Below, in pieces: positions 19,522 to 29,529 of a DNA stretch of 64,000 bases. The notes under the pieces were generated by a model. It did not search any database. It had not been told where the DNA came from and worked only from the letters and a program-made list of their open reading frames with translations. Source of the stretch: Pseudoips prasinana (lineage: Eukaryota > Arthropoda > Insecta > Lepidoptera > Nolidae); the NCBI GenBank assembly GCA_951640165.1, contig OX621260.1:12728001-12792000 (forward strand). The letters are read 5' to 3'. The position numbers and the translations under genes are program-made. Position 1 is the first letter of the stretch. Each line of letters begins with the position of its first letter.

Positions 19522-19839
19522 TACAAACGAAGCTATGGTGACATTTTGGGAGTACTAAAATGTCGCTTAAGACAAAAATATTTAATCTATAAATTCAATA
19601 GTTCCATAGATATTTAAAGGAAAATGGATAATATGTCTTTTAGATCTTAGGAAATACCTGCATAGGTAATATGAGGAAAACCTGCGCGTGACCCTTGACC
19701 TATGGCCGAAGGTTATGAGCTTGTGGTATACACTATAAACCTTAAAATACCACGCATAGAGTTTGAAATAGTGTGTCGTACGTTATACACCATGTGTCGG
19801 AAAAAGGAGTACCTATAAAAGGAATACGATTATTTAGAA

Positions 19840-20020
19840 CTAGATGTGCCCCGCGGTTTTGCCCGCGTTAAATTTTATAAATTATCACAGCTCCTACCGC
19901 GTAGATAATAACGTCATAATATGTAGCCTATATGTTGACCCGACCTCTTAGTTATGATGCAAAATTTGAAGTAAATCCATGCAGTACTTTTTGAGTTTAG
20001 CCCGGACATATAATTTTGTT
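19840..20020 (-). mobile_element. Helitron-like H2 element, 5'-truncated
   Basis: CTAG at 19840, GTGCCCCGCGGTTTTGCCCG hairpin and TTGACCCGACCTCTTAG are H2. It stops after TTTAGCCCGGACATA and lacks the TCTATACATA end. Confidence 0.68.
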
Positions 20021-20079
20021 TTTGAACTCAATACTGGATAATTGTATATATATTTAATAAATAAAAACATACATTAATA

Positions 20080-20640
20080 TACTTACGCCTGCTTCCCTGA
20101 GGGGTAGACAGAGACAACAGATTTCCGTTTGTCACGATCTTAACACAACTCTTTTGCCTCGTTTACCGTCATATTTTTCATACACGCTCGCCGGTTTAGA
20201 GTACTTCTGACCTAACCTTTCTTGAGAACGTCTCCGATTTGGCCAGAGAATGTTCTACGAGGTCTTCCCCTTCCTGTTATCCCATTCACACAGGCCAGGT
20301 ACCGATACTTCTTTTGTCAATCTTCATTTAACTGTCGCCGTAGCCTAGTTGGTAGTGCTCCTGCTTGTAAATATTTGTGTGATGAGCACGAATATTTGTT
20401 TCTGAGTCATGGATGTTTTCTATGTATTTAAGTATTTATCTATCTATATAAGTATGTATATCGTCGCCTGGTACCCATAGTACAAGCTTTGCTTAGTTTG
20501 GAGCTAGGATGATCTATGTGACATTGTCTCTAAATATTATTATTATTATAGATATTATTCATTCATCCTTTCTAAATGCCCAAACCACGTCAGCATATAT
20601 TTACTACGGGAGATCTAAACGGCCATGTTTCCAAAAACGG
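20080..20640 (-). mobile_element. Family-Z retroposon interrupted by SINE-B
   Basis: CTTACGCCTGCTTCCCTGAG, GAACGTCTCCGATTTGGCC and CACACAGGCCAGG are collinear with 3370-3590. After the SINE-B (20332-20548), TTCATTCATCCTTTCTAAAT and GCCCAAACCACGTCAGCAT continue the same element. Confidence 0.62.
20332..20548 (+). mobile_element. SINE-B lacking its B box
   Basis: The head jumps from GTGCTCCTGC straight to TTGTAAATATTTGTG, so about 35 bp with the B box (GGTTCGAATCC) are missing. The body and tail are normal. TTCATT borders both sides. Without a B box it could not be transcribed by pol III; whether the deletion came before or after insertion is unknown. Confidence 0.75.
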
Positions 20641-20670
20641 AGCCGGTGGATGGCCTCTACATCCTTCGTA

Positions 20671-20996
20671 GAACCCAGAACAGATATTTGTGTGCATGAA
20701 CATGTCTGTTTGTCCTCAGTTTGGGTGTAATCCTAAAAATATTATAAAGGCGGAAATTTGTAAGTTTGTGAGTGTCTATATTTGTTACTTCTTCGCGTCT
20801 AAACGGCTGAAGCTATTTTAATAAAATTTGGTATGGAGTTAGCTGACACCCTGGATTAACACATAGGCTAGTTATATATAAGTATAAGTATGCATTTATC
20901 AAAGGAATTTAGAAATCTGATTTCCGTAGTACAAACTCTACTTAACTTGGGATCAGATGGCAGTGTGTAAATAATGTCCCAAAATATTATTATTAA
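20671..20996 (+). mobile_element. SINE-A with a deleted Helitron at the same site
   Basis: GAACCCAGAACAGATATTTG, GTCTGTTTGTCCTCAGTTTG and GGTGTAA is SINE-A. The Helitron 20731-20871 follows; then TTATATATAAGTATAAGTAT and the tail GATCAGATGGCAGTGTG. This is the third occupied site. Confidence 0.75.
20731..20871 (+). mobile_element. Internally deleted H1 Helitron
   Basis: It begins TCCTAAAAATATTATAAAGG after GTAA and ends ACACATAGGCTAG before T. The last 40 bp of H1 with the GC hairpin are missing. The deletion joins GCTA of ATAGGCTATAA to GCTA of CACAGCTAGT, which restores a CTAG/T end. Confidence 0.72.
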
Positions 20997-20999
20997 TCC

Positions 21000-22020
21000 A
21001 TATACGATTTGCATTACAAAAACGCTATAAAACTAAAATGTTACTTTTCTATCCGCAACGTTTCAACACCTTCTGAACCAATTTTGCAATATTGTGAATG
21101 TTACTGTTTAAAATGCTAAACTTAATTAACGTACTTTATTTTTAAGCCGACTTAGTCAACCGGCTTGACTGCCGAACTATAAGGTTACAGGTTCAAACTT
21201 TACATAGTTGAACTATAACGAAATACCACACCTAGTTCAGCTCGGGAGGTCACTACGAACGTGAATAATAACTAGGAAATTATTTGAAATAGCTAGAATA
21301 CTTTTCCAAAACGTTCCAATATATTCGTTTTTGAAGAAACTTTAAATAATTTATTTCATTCTTAATATATACACGAGCAAATCTATACTTGCTATAAAGC
21401 TGACAGCAAATACTTTATATATGCTTTAATATGCATTGATGGCAAATGCTTTCTGTCCCTGAGACGCTACTGATGGAGCAGAAATATTGCAAATAAATGT
21501 TTCGGCAAATGCTTTCTGTCCCTGAGACGCTAGTCACGAGATCTCGGCATCTATGGAAGTCCATATCTATTCAATATATTTGTCCTACCGTACCATAAAT
21601 TGAAGCCGTTTTTGAGTCTCCGCCTGATTTAGTTTTCTTTACTTAGTGTGCAATGGTTCCGATGTCTATTTAAGAACTGCCATGGAAATGACAGTGGTGT
21701 CAGGTAGAAGACTTTTAGCAGCTCTTTTTGCATGGTAGGTCTATGCTTAATCGGATCCAGCAGATACTTATCAGGAAAGATGGAGACAATGACATGATTG
21801 CGACATTTATAGTCTCATTTAAATTTTAATTGAACTTTATACTGCATTCCCAAATGCAATCAACTTGACCATAAACACGAAGACAGATTAGAAGAAGAAG
21901 CAGGATTTACCCGTAATTAGACACTGCAATTCTAATCAAAATGATGGCAGACATTATGTTAGAAATATTTCTATATCTTCTGTGATTTTTTATTTGATAA
22001 CGCCTGCCTGTCTTCGCATA
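21000..22020. other. Spacer with a 29-bp direct repeat
   Basis: GGCAAATGCTTTCTGTCCCT plus GAGACGCTA occurs at 21441-21469 and 21504-21532 without any mismatch. Nothing else is recognised. Confidence 0.5.
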
Positions 22021-22024
22021 ACGC

Positions 22025-22150
22025 CCACACGAAAAAAAAGTGTCTGCGTGTGCGCGAAGAAAAAAGTGTATCTCCGTCTCGCACCGGCTACATTTAACCT
22101 GCCGTGGACTTCTCATGGCGCCAGATGAGAGGAGCCCCGGGAACGCAGAT
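22025..22150 (-). repeat. LINE 3' UTR with terminal stem-loop (copy 3)
   Basis: Minus-strand sense: GGGGCTCCTCTCATCTGGCG, AGTCCACGGCAGGTTAAATG, then hairpin CACACG-CAGACACTTTTTTTT-CGTGTG. Companions at 33345 and 34990 share flanks and loop. A 125-codon frame from 22040 begins in this antisense sequence and is not considered a gene. Confidence 0.6.
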
Positions 22151-22426
22151 ATGCTACTCCAGTATCAATTACTATCGTTCAAGGTCAATGAATCGACCCT
22201 CTTAATAAAACTTCTAAGACAGCAATTGGTTTCAAAAGATCTCATCCGCTTATCACTTGAACTCGCCAGTCGTTACCGCATCGATGCGTGGATGCACCTT
22301 CCATTATGTAACTCTTGTAAATATGTCAATGGTATTACATCTGACCTTAACCCGCCAGGTCGCGGTGACATCCAAGATTTTCCAGTCAGACTTGTTCAAT
22401 TTTATGTTCGCGAGTAATTTTATGTT

Positions 22427-22525
22427 GGTAACATTCTTCTAATAGGCAGGTGCTAATACTGTTTTATTTGCCGTAGAGTTATAATGTACCTTACATTTAT
22501 GCTATGAATAATTAATATATGAAAT
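22427..22525 (+). repeat. Local duplication, copy 1
   Basis: TTGGTAACATTCTTCTAATA, GCAGGTGCTAATACTG, TTTGCCGTAGAGTT and TATGCTATGAATAAT recur at 23127-23232 after the interrupted SINE-C. Confidence 0.7.
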
Positions 22526-22564
22526 AAACTGAATTAAAGTGTTCTTCTAGCTGATTTCTGCGGC

Positions 22565-23118
22565 GGTCAGTCGCAAGGGAGACTAGCCATGTCCGCGGGA
22601 CATATTATGTCTGCGCAAACACAGGAGCACTTTCTATTCCATCACTCTCATGATCCGATGGGACGTTTAGCGACACGACCTGAGAGAGGTCAGGCAGGGA
22701 AGTGGCTCTGGAGGGAAGTGGAACTATTCATTTCTAACTCCTCCTTTTCTTCTTTCTGATTAAATTCGTTGCGGGATCCAAGACAGTTAAAGCCATTCCC
22801 CGGGACATGCCTGAGCCTCACCGCTCAGTGTCATTTCATTGTGTGCCACTGTTGATCCTGGCTTACAGGAGTTGCAGTGGTGGGTAAGAGGGAGGGACTA
22901 GTCCCTATTAAAAAAAAGAGGTCAGGCACATGACCGACTACTGTACGTGCTCTCCGAAGCACGGTGGTGTAATATCGCCAACTCCCAGATTTCGGGCTGA
23001 TACTGACTTTTTTGTTAACAGAAAATCCCAAAATAACTTCTTGATCCGATCCCGGATTTGAATCCAGGATCTCATTACCTGCGGTTGAGCACGCTATCGC
23101 TAGACCAAGGAGGTAACT
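22565..23118 (-). mobile_element. SINE-C interrupted by a retroposed 220-bp segment
   Basis: Left part 22565-22696: GGAGACTAGCC, GCGGGACATATTATG, CACTTTCTATTCCATCACTC, GACACGACC. Right part 22917-23118: GAGGTCAGGCACATGACCGA through GATCCCGGATTTGAATCCAG (B box) and TATCGCTAGACCAAGGAGG (A box). The two halves overlap only in the target duplication. Confidence 0.75.
22697..22916 (+). mobile_element. Retroposed segment with A7 tail and 12-bp target duplication
   Basis: AGAGGTCAGGCA stands on both sides (22685-22696 and 22917-22928). The inserted 220 bp ends CCCTATTAAAAAAA. It holds an imperfect hairpin at 22846-22880 (CCACTG ... CAGTGG) and the 14-bp palindrome AGGGACTAGTCCCT at 22894-22907. No pol III boxes are obvious. 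The source is not recognised: it could be a 5'-truncated LINE 3' UTR or a small-RNA-like retrocopy. Confidence 0.75.
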
Positions 23119-23126
23119 TATTACAT

Positions 23127-23232
23127 TGGTAACGTATTCCTTAACTAAGCAGATGCTAATAGTGTTTTCTTTGCCGTAGAGTTGAGGTTCATTTTTGCTA
23201 TGAATAATGAAAGAATCAATGAAATAAAATAG
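23127..23232 (+). repeat. Local duplication, copy 2
   Basis: Diverged partner of 22427-22525: TTGGTAACGTATTCC, GCAGATGCTAATAGTG, TTTGCCGTAGAGTTG, TGCTATGAATAATG. Confidence 0.7.
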
Positions 23233-23588
23233 TCATGACATAAACATTTTCATTTTATCGGTGACCTGCGGGTTGAATTTTATCATTACAATCTATGAGT
23301 CAGAAGTCAAGTAGTTAAATCAAACACTTAATGTTATACCTGACTTACTTGACTTGAAACCCCACTGGGTTGCAAGGTGGTGTTTACTATAGATGACCAT
23401 TGATCTAAACCATAGGGCGCACGGTAAAGAGATCTCTGAAAAAGGTTCCCAAAGCCCAACCGTGCAACATCGTTGCAATCTCCTTATGTTTGGCCTAAAT
23501 GGCCTATTGGGTTAGGTACATGACTGCTAAGCCAGAGGCCAGAAGGACAACTGATAAACATAATTATGACTAAATACATAAATATATA

Positions 23589-24074
23589 CTAGCTGTGCCC
23601 CGCGGTTCCATCCACGTTTAATTTTATAAATTACTAGCTGTGCCCGCGACTTCGTCCGCGTGTTAATTAGTTTATTTTGTTCTTTAGTAAAATAAAAGAC
23701 TTTTTCTAAAATAAAAGTAGCCTAAGTTACTCCTTATTACATCAGCTACCTGCCAATAAAAGTCCCGTTAAAATCGGTCCAGCCGTTTCAGAGATTAGCC
23801 GGAACAAACGGACAGACAGACAGACAAAAATTGTAAAAAATGTTATTTTGGTGTATGTACCGTATATATTCATATTTATGTAGTAAAACTCGGTTATTTC
23901 AATATTACAAACAGACACTACAATTTTATTTATTTGTATAGATGTATTATTCGGAAATACTATACCTATTACTACAAAGTTTTATCCAAATCCGTTCGTT
24001 AGTTTTGCGTGAAAGAGTAATTCACATCCATACATCTATAGTCACAAACATTCGCATTTATAATATTAATAGGA
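23589..24074 (-). mobile_element. Helitron H4 split by Helitron H3
   Basis: Outer parts 23589-23633 and 23943-24074: CTAG and CCCCGCGG at left; CCAAATCCGTTCGTTAGTTT, GCGTGAAAGAGTAAT and TTTATAATATTAATAGGA (5' TCCTATTAATATT on minus) at right. The undisturbed copy is 59363-59539. Unit length without the insert is 177 bp. Confidence 0.8.
23634..23942 (-). mobile_element. Helitron-like element H3, nested
   Basis: It is 309 bp: CTAG, CTGTGCCCGCGACTTCGTCC at left, TATTTATTTGTATAGA at right, inserted between A and T. The same family runs plus-strand at 61231-61550. Confidence 0.82.
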
Positions 24075-24094
24075 TAAATTACACACCGACACAG

Positions 24095-24195
24095 AACAAA
24101 TAAGGGTGACAAAAATATGTTAGTTTGTTAGGGATCAAACCCTCGACCTCTGGCTTAACAGTCAGAGTCACTAACCACTAGACCAACCAGTTCAT
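24095..24195 (-). repeat. tRNA-like SINE head (SINE-E)
   Basis: AGGGATCAAACCCTCGACCT, GGCTTAACAGTCAGAG and CACTAACCACTAGACCAACC form an inverted B box, anticodon arm and A box. Confidence 0.6.
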
Positions 24196-24244
24196 AAATA
24201 TACAGATAATAAAGGCATTCTTACGTTCACTCTATAGATACATG

Positions 24245-24440
24245 TGAGAGGTCAGGTACAGGACCGACGGCTTACCAGACCTCTTTCGGGTCGTGTCGCT
24301 AGCCGCCCAATCGGATCATGAGAGTGATGGAATAGAAAGTGCCCCTGTGTTTGCGCACACACTTGTGCACTATAATATGTCCCGCGCAATTGGCTAATCT
24401 CCATTGAGAATGGCCGCCGTGGCCGAAATTCGGCCGGGCA
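24245..24440 (+). mobile_element. SINE-C tail with inverted 5' piece
   Basis: 24275-24440 is plus-strand SINE-C (CTCTTTCGGGTCGTGTCGCT, AATCGGATCATGAGAGTGAT, TATAATATGTCCCGCGCAAT, GGCCGGGCAAACATCATC). The preceding 24245-24273 (GAGGTCAGGTACAGGACCGA, CGGCTTA) is the adjacent SINE-C segment in reverse. This is the pattern of 5' inversion. Confidence 0.65.
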
Positions 24441-25010
24441 AACATCATCATCACATGTGAGAACAGATGCGCACACACATAACCCCGCGGCAGCACTCGC
24501 ACACTATTAGCATCATTACTTGTCCTACACCTAACATTAAGATAATCTATGTAACGTACCAAATTAACTTAAAATTATGAAAACTACCTAAAGGGCAGAA
24601 TTTCCTGACACAAGCATAATATTTTGCTTAAAAGGAAATTCTCTAATATATAAAATGTAACCTAAGTTATTGAAAATAAATATTATTATATATTATATTA
24701 TACTCGTGGCTATGTTTGCATGGCTAATAGATAATACTTAAACATCTTTACTACCAAGTCAAGTAAAGATATCAATTTTCCAGTCTCACAACCGAATAAA
24801 TTATCTATTAAAAAGACTTTAATAGTAGTTATAATGGCAATACTCATTAAATTTGATTTATAAGTCAACAAAGGTCAGTCTTGGTCACCTACAGAAGGAA
24901 AATGACTATCGCAGCGATTTGTTAGGACTTGTGTTAGTTGGCACAAAATTACTGGTTTTACCACAGACTTATAGCGAAAGAATTATGATTATAGTGACGA
25001 TTACTGTTTA
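24441..25010. other. AT-rich spacer
   Basis: Nothing recognised. Confidence 0.4.
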
Positions 25011-25014
25011 TGTG

Positions 25015-25225
25015 TTGACTGCCTCGTTGGTTTAGCGGTAACGTGTTAACCGCACGTAATGGGTTCATATCCCGGGTCGGGCAAAAAGTGTATTTGGGAT
25101 ATTTCCCTAAAGAAAATTTCTCAGTATCAGCCCGAAATCTGGGAGTTGGCGGTATTATACCCACGTGCATCGGAGAGTACGAAAAGCCGCCGGTCCTGCA
25201 CGTGACATATTTTTGGTCTGACTGA
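25015..25225 (+). mobile_element. SINE-C head and body
   Basis: GACTGCCTCGTTGGTTTAGC (A box), GGGTTCATATCCCGGGTCGG (B box), GGGATATTTCCCTAAAG, CAGCCCGAAATCTGGGAGTT and GGCGGTATTATACCCACG. The 3' half (GTGTCGCTAG to GGCCGGG) is absent. Confidence 0.75.
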
Positions 25226-25261
25226 CCTTGCGGGGTAACTAAGGGCATTTTGCCTAAAATA

Positions 25262-25322
25262 TTACAACCTGTGCCTAGTTTGGGATCAGATGGCCGTGTG
25301 TGAATAATGTCCCAGGATATTA
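25262..25322 (+). repeat. SINE-A tail
   Basis: TGTGCCTAGTTTGGGATCAG, ATGGCCGTGTGTGAATAATG and TCCCAGGATATTATTAA. It directly precedes the LINE pseudogene, so the LINE probably inserted at or beside this tail. Confidence 0.65.
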
Positions 25323-25324
25323 TT

Positions 25325-27224
25325 AATATCTTTAAACATATAAGGGCTACCATGGAATCTAAAATTACTTTTGTTGGGAAACCGAGGCGGGGTAAGCGTG
25401 TCTGTGGGTGGAATGAATATGTTCGATCTGCTCACTGTGAGGCTAGGTGTAGTTTCCAGGCCTGGATAATGGAAAATCGTCCTTCATCAGGCCCTTCTTA
25501 TGATGAAATGCACGAGAAACGAAAAATATTTAAAAGCAGATTAAAGTTTTGTCAAAATAATGCTGAGCAAATTGCTATGAATAAGTTAGCCACACAACTC
25601 GCTAATTTGAAACAAAGCCTAATCTCTCAGCATGTGTAGATGGCATAAGTGACGCGGCGGGCATTGCGAATAGGTTCAAAGAACATTTTAGAATTAAATC
25701 CCCACTCGGTCCCTCAACTGAGGTGATCACTCCTGAGTCCGGCTGTCGTGGAGAGATTCCTCTGATACGTTTCTCAGCTAAACAAGTAAGGAAAGTCATA
25801 TATAATATAAGCCGAGGAGAATCTCCAGGACATGACGGGCTCAGCATTGAGCACCTAAAACATGCAGGTGTCCATTTGTCGCGTGTCCTATCTATGTTCT
25901 TCACAATGTGTATTAGCCACGCGTACTTACCTGCTGATCTTATGAAGACCATGATAATTCCCATTGTGAAGAACAGGACTGGTGATATATCGGACAAGGG
26001 CAATTATCGTCCTATTTCACTGGCAACGGTAATAGCGAAGGTGTTGGACAGAGTGCTTGATTCTTGCTTAAATAACTACATACATCTTCATGATGCACAG
26101 TTCGGGTTTCGTCCTGGACTATCCACCGAAAGCGCAATTTTAAGTCTCAAGCATACTGTTCAATATTATTTAGATCGCAAAACGCCGGTGTATGCCTGTT
26201 TCCTCGACCTCTCCAAGGCGTTTAACCTAGTTTCGTACGATGTGCTATGGGGAAAAATGAGAGACAGGGGTATACCGACTGAGATTTGCCGAGTTTTTCA
26301 GTATTGGTACGGAAACCAAACCAACCATGTGAAGTGGGACGGTACACTCTCTGATCCGTATAGGTTGGAGTGCGGAGTGAGGCAGGGTGGTCTCTCGTCT
26401 CCTAGGCTCTTCAACCTATACGTGAATGAGCTCGTAGCCGGACTTAGCAGCATGCGTGTCGGATGCAGCGTTGGTGGAGTTAGTGTAAACAACATCAGCT
26501 ATGCAGACGATATGGTGCTCTTGGGACCGACTGTGAATTCAATTGGAGAGTTACTTAGGTTATGTGAGGCCTATGCTGACTCGCACGGTCTCCTGTATAA
26601 TGCAAAAAAGTGTGAATATATGATCTTTGAGGTCTTTTCTACTTTTGACTTTTGTACTTTTGAACGGTTCAATAATTAACAGGGTATCCACCATTAAATA
26701 CCTAGGGCACTTTCTTGCTGACGACCTCAAGGACAATTTGGACATTGAGAGGGAACGGAGGGCTCTGGCGGTCCGGAGCAACATGTTGGCCCGTAGGTTT
26801 GCGCGATGTACAGACCAAGTTAAGATCACCCTGTTTAAGGCATACTATCATAGTCTGTACACGGGCAATCTATGGTTCAACTACAACAAGGGAACGCTAG
26901 ATGTCCTCCGCGTCTAGTATAATAATGCTTTCAGAATGCTATTGAGACTGCCTCGTTACTGTAGTGCGTCGGAAATGTTTGCGCAAGCTCGTACCGACGA
27001 TTTTTATGCGATTATACGCAAAAAAACAGCATCTCTTGTGCGAAGAGTGAGAGACAGTCAGAATAGCATTCTGAAAATTATAGCCGAGAACCACAAGTCG
27101 CCAATTATTTGCCGTTTTGTAAGGTTAATTGTAAATACTAACACTAGAAAATAAGTTATTTTTATGTTACTAACACTCTATGGATTTATTTGTCCGCAAT
27201 AAAAATTATACAATACAATACAAT
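25325..27224 (+). pseudogene. 5'-truncated LINE (Rex1/CR1-like reverse transcriptase), broken
   Basis: This is the remains of the target-primed reverse transcription enzyme of a LINE. The endonuclease is missing. The sequence starts in the linker between endonuclease and RT (GWNEYVRSAHCEARCSFQAW). After a frameshift near 25612 the RT follows in frame from 25723, 318 codons: GHDGLS at 36-41, YRPISL at 95-100, FGFRPGLST at 127-135, motif A LDLSKAFN with D162, GVRQGGLSSP at 218-227 and YADD at 260-263. A second frameshift near 26630 leads into the thumb and C-terminal region (KYLGHFLADD at 26689, then VLRV, a TAG at 26915-26917, and YNNAFRMLLRLPRYCSASEM). The 3' UTR ends in AATAAA-like signals and ATACA repeats near 27205-27222. 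The clade is a guess from motif style. Confidence 0.85.
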
Positions 27225-27230
27225 TACCAT

Positions 27231-27285
27231 GCTTTAGGGAGGCTGTTTGGGACCGACAATCAGCTGACATGATGACGATGAATTT
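27231..27285 (+). repeat. Possible RTE-A 3' tail remnant
   Basis: GGGAGGCTGTTTGGG, CAATCAGCTGACATGATGAC and GATGA resemble a decayed RTE-A terminus. Confidence 0.35.
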
Positions 27286-27313
27286 TAAACTCATCTTATT
27301 TATCTATATCTAT

Positions 27314-27626
27314 TCTATACATATAATAAAATCGTAGGAAAGTCATAAATGTACATTGAATATTTTTAAAAAAGGATACTTTGGGCGTGATCTACAATCA
27401 ATATCGAAGCCAAAAATATAGTTTTTAGAATTTTTGTCTGATTGTCTGTATGTATGTCCGGGCTAAACTCAAAAAGTAGTGCATGGATTTAATTCAAATT
27501 TTGCATGAATATTACTAAGAGGTCGGGTCAACATATAGGCAACATATTATCACACTATCGCCTAAGGGGGAGGAGCTGTGATAATTTATAAAGTTTAACG
27601 CGGGTAAAACCGCGGGTCACAGCTAG
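27314..27626 (+). mobile_element. Helitron-like H2 element, full length
   Basis: It is 313 bp from TCTATACATATAATAAAATC to hairpin CGCGG-GTAAAA-CCGCG, GGTCACAG and CTAG before T. This is the best H2 reference in the window. It contains TTAAAAAAGGATACTTTGGG and GGGGGAGGAGCTGTGATAAT. Confidence 0.82.
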
Positions 27627-27698
27627 TAATATCTATTTTAATGCAAAAAAAGGTTCTGAAATTATCCTCCTACGGAAATAATTGTGATCTCTGACTGT

Positions 27699-27870
27699 TT
27701 AATATAATAATAATAACAAATCTTTATTACAAAAGGTGAATCGTAATACATAATGCATTAATAATAATTTACATCAAAGGGTTGTACTGTCTTATAACTA
27801 CGATTAGGTGGGTGAAGTGCTGATCTCCTAGCTAGGTTATAAGCTAACCTGTATTAAGGATAATATGCCA
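27699..27870 (-). repeat. Possible LINE 3' end
   Basis: (AAT)n followed by CTTTATTACAAAAGG looks like an inverted A-rich tail with an AATAAAG signal. Family not recognised. Confidence 0.35.
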
Positions 27871-27953
27871 GAGAATTTCTAATCTTTGATTATTAAGCTA
27901 TGAAAATGCACTAAACCCAGTTCTAAACTACACACTATACCATCGACAAAATT

Positions 27954-28160
27954 ATGCGTCAATTATACACCAGCACGTGTCATAACGTACGACTTTGTCG
28001 CAACAATGGCTGCCAACAAGAGAGTTTACGAGGCGCTCGTTACACCGACTTGTTTATTCGGACGCCCACGGCTGCCCCACGCGTGGCTCGTGCCCTGGTG
28101 TGGGGCAAACTTGGGGCGGACGCGGGACGCGAGCTTTATATAGATCTCAGTATCTTTTAA
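27954..28160 (+). other. GC-rich island, no identified gene
   Basis: Open for 68-69 codons in two frames and much richer in CG dinucleotides than its surroundings (GACGCCCACGGCTGCCCCAC, GGGGCGGACGCGGGACGCG). The open frames follow from GC content. It could be an exon, a promoter or old repeat sequence; I cannot decide. Confidence 0.3.
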
Positions 28161-28429
28161 GCAGAAGAAGAAAATATATTCATTCAGTCATCAGGCACAG
28201 ATAATAATAATATATAGGTACACATACAGAAATTCTTAATTGCTACCAGTGCGAGTCCTGGTGGAGCGCTGATTTTCTGATGGATCCAAGTAAAATAAGA
28301 AACGGACAATTCATGTGTCAGTACAGCTCACATACCAATTTTACTTAGACTCTAGTACTTAGACATTAATAATCTTACTTATAGTAAATTAAAATATTAA
28401 ATATGTTTAAATAGAGACTACTTAAATAA

Positions 28430-28803
28430 AAAAACCGGCCAATTGCGAGTCGGACTCGCACATGAAGGGTTCCGTAGCACCAAGTATTTCAGTTGATTAA
28501 ATGAAAGCAAATTGCGGTTTATGACGTATTAAAAAAAACTACTTGCTAGATCTCGTTCAAACCAATTTTCGTTGTTAGTTTCCATGGTAATGTACATCAT
28601 AATATATTTAATGCGGTTCATTAATATTTTGTAAAATTTTAATGCGGTTCACAGAATACATCTACTTACCAAGTTTCAACAGTACAGCTCTTATAGTTTC
28701 AGAAAATGCGGCTGTCGCATACGGACGGACAGACAGACAGACAGACATGACGAATCTATAAGGGTTCCGTTTATTGCCATTTGGCTACGGAACCCTAAAA
28801 AAG
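28430..28803 (-). repeat. AGGGTTCCGT repeat, long form, internally deleted
   Basis: AAAACCGGCCAATTGCGAGT, CGGACTCGCACATGAAGGGT at left; ATAAGGGTTCCG, CCATTTGGCTACGGAACCCT at right. About 200 bp of the middle (including the C-run) are missing compared with 32742-33337. A short direct repeat TTTAATGCGGTTCA (28608 and 28639) marks the deletion area. Confidence 0.68.
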
Positions 28804-28809
28804 TTAAGG

Positions 28810-29258
28810 TACTTGGATAAGGGCTATATATAGCAACTTTTTAGTTACACCCATTACGTTTGTCTGTCTCTGTCCTGTAATTATTTTACATGATAGCAGG
28901 TATATTTATTTTTAGTCGTCCATTCAACAATGTCAGGTGTCGTTGAAACGGTTTTCAAAAATATTGAATATATTTTGATTAATATTTGGGATCCGTTTTA
29001 AAGATATTATTAAACTTTAAAGTCCTAAATTTATTTGATGTTAAATAAGGGTAGAAATTTGAATAAATGAAATTGTAGTCAACATATCAAAAGGTTCGTA
29101 TATAATAAACGATATATAGAAACTACAATCTCAATTGTTGTTGTTTTTGAGAACACAGATTAGCAGATATTTAGATGACTAAGAAGAACATAACCCGCAT
29201 AATAGTAATTCTAAACCGGTATTTTTGTTCCCCAGATTATTACTAAGTCTACGATTTA
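28810..29258. other. AT-rich spacer
   Basis: Nothing recognised. Confidence 0.4.
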
Positions 29259-29261
29259 ATA

Positions 29262-29520
29262 ATAATAATATCCTGGGGCATTATTTACACATGGCCATCT
29301 GATCTCAAGCTAAGCAGAGCTTGTACCTACTATGGATACCAGATAACTGATATATTACATATACTACTTTTTTGTAAATATATACTTATAGATAATTACA
29401 CCCAGACTCAGGACAAAAAGACATGTTCATGGGCACAGATATCTGACCTGGATGGGAATCGAACCCACGACCTCCAGCGTGAAAAGCAAGCATTTGCCAA
29501 CCACGCCAACAGGCCCGTCA
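29262..29520 (-). mobile_element. SINE-A, full length
   Basis: Inverted tail ATCCTGGGGCATTATTTACA, GATCTCAAGCTAAGCAGAGC; body TTGTAAATATATACTTATAG, GATAATTACACCCAGACTCA (empty Helitron site); head GGGAATCGAACCCACGACC and TTTGCCAACCACGCC. Good reference copy. Confidence 0.8.
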
Positions 29521-29529
29521 TTAATATTT

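Noticed and set aside
21441..21532. CRISPR-like repeat-spacer pattern
   Set aside because: Only two units and a eukaryotic, SINE-rich context.
22040..22417. 125-codon open frame as a gene
   Set aside because: It begins in antisense LINE 3' UTR and has no motif; likely fortuitous.
25307..25639. Independent 110-codon gene upstream of the LINE RT
   Set aside because: Its text (GWNEYV, F-W, FKSRLKFC) is the linker upstream of the RT in the same LINE, separated only by a frameshift.
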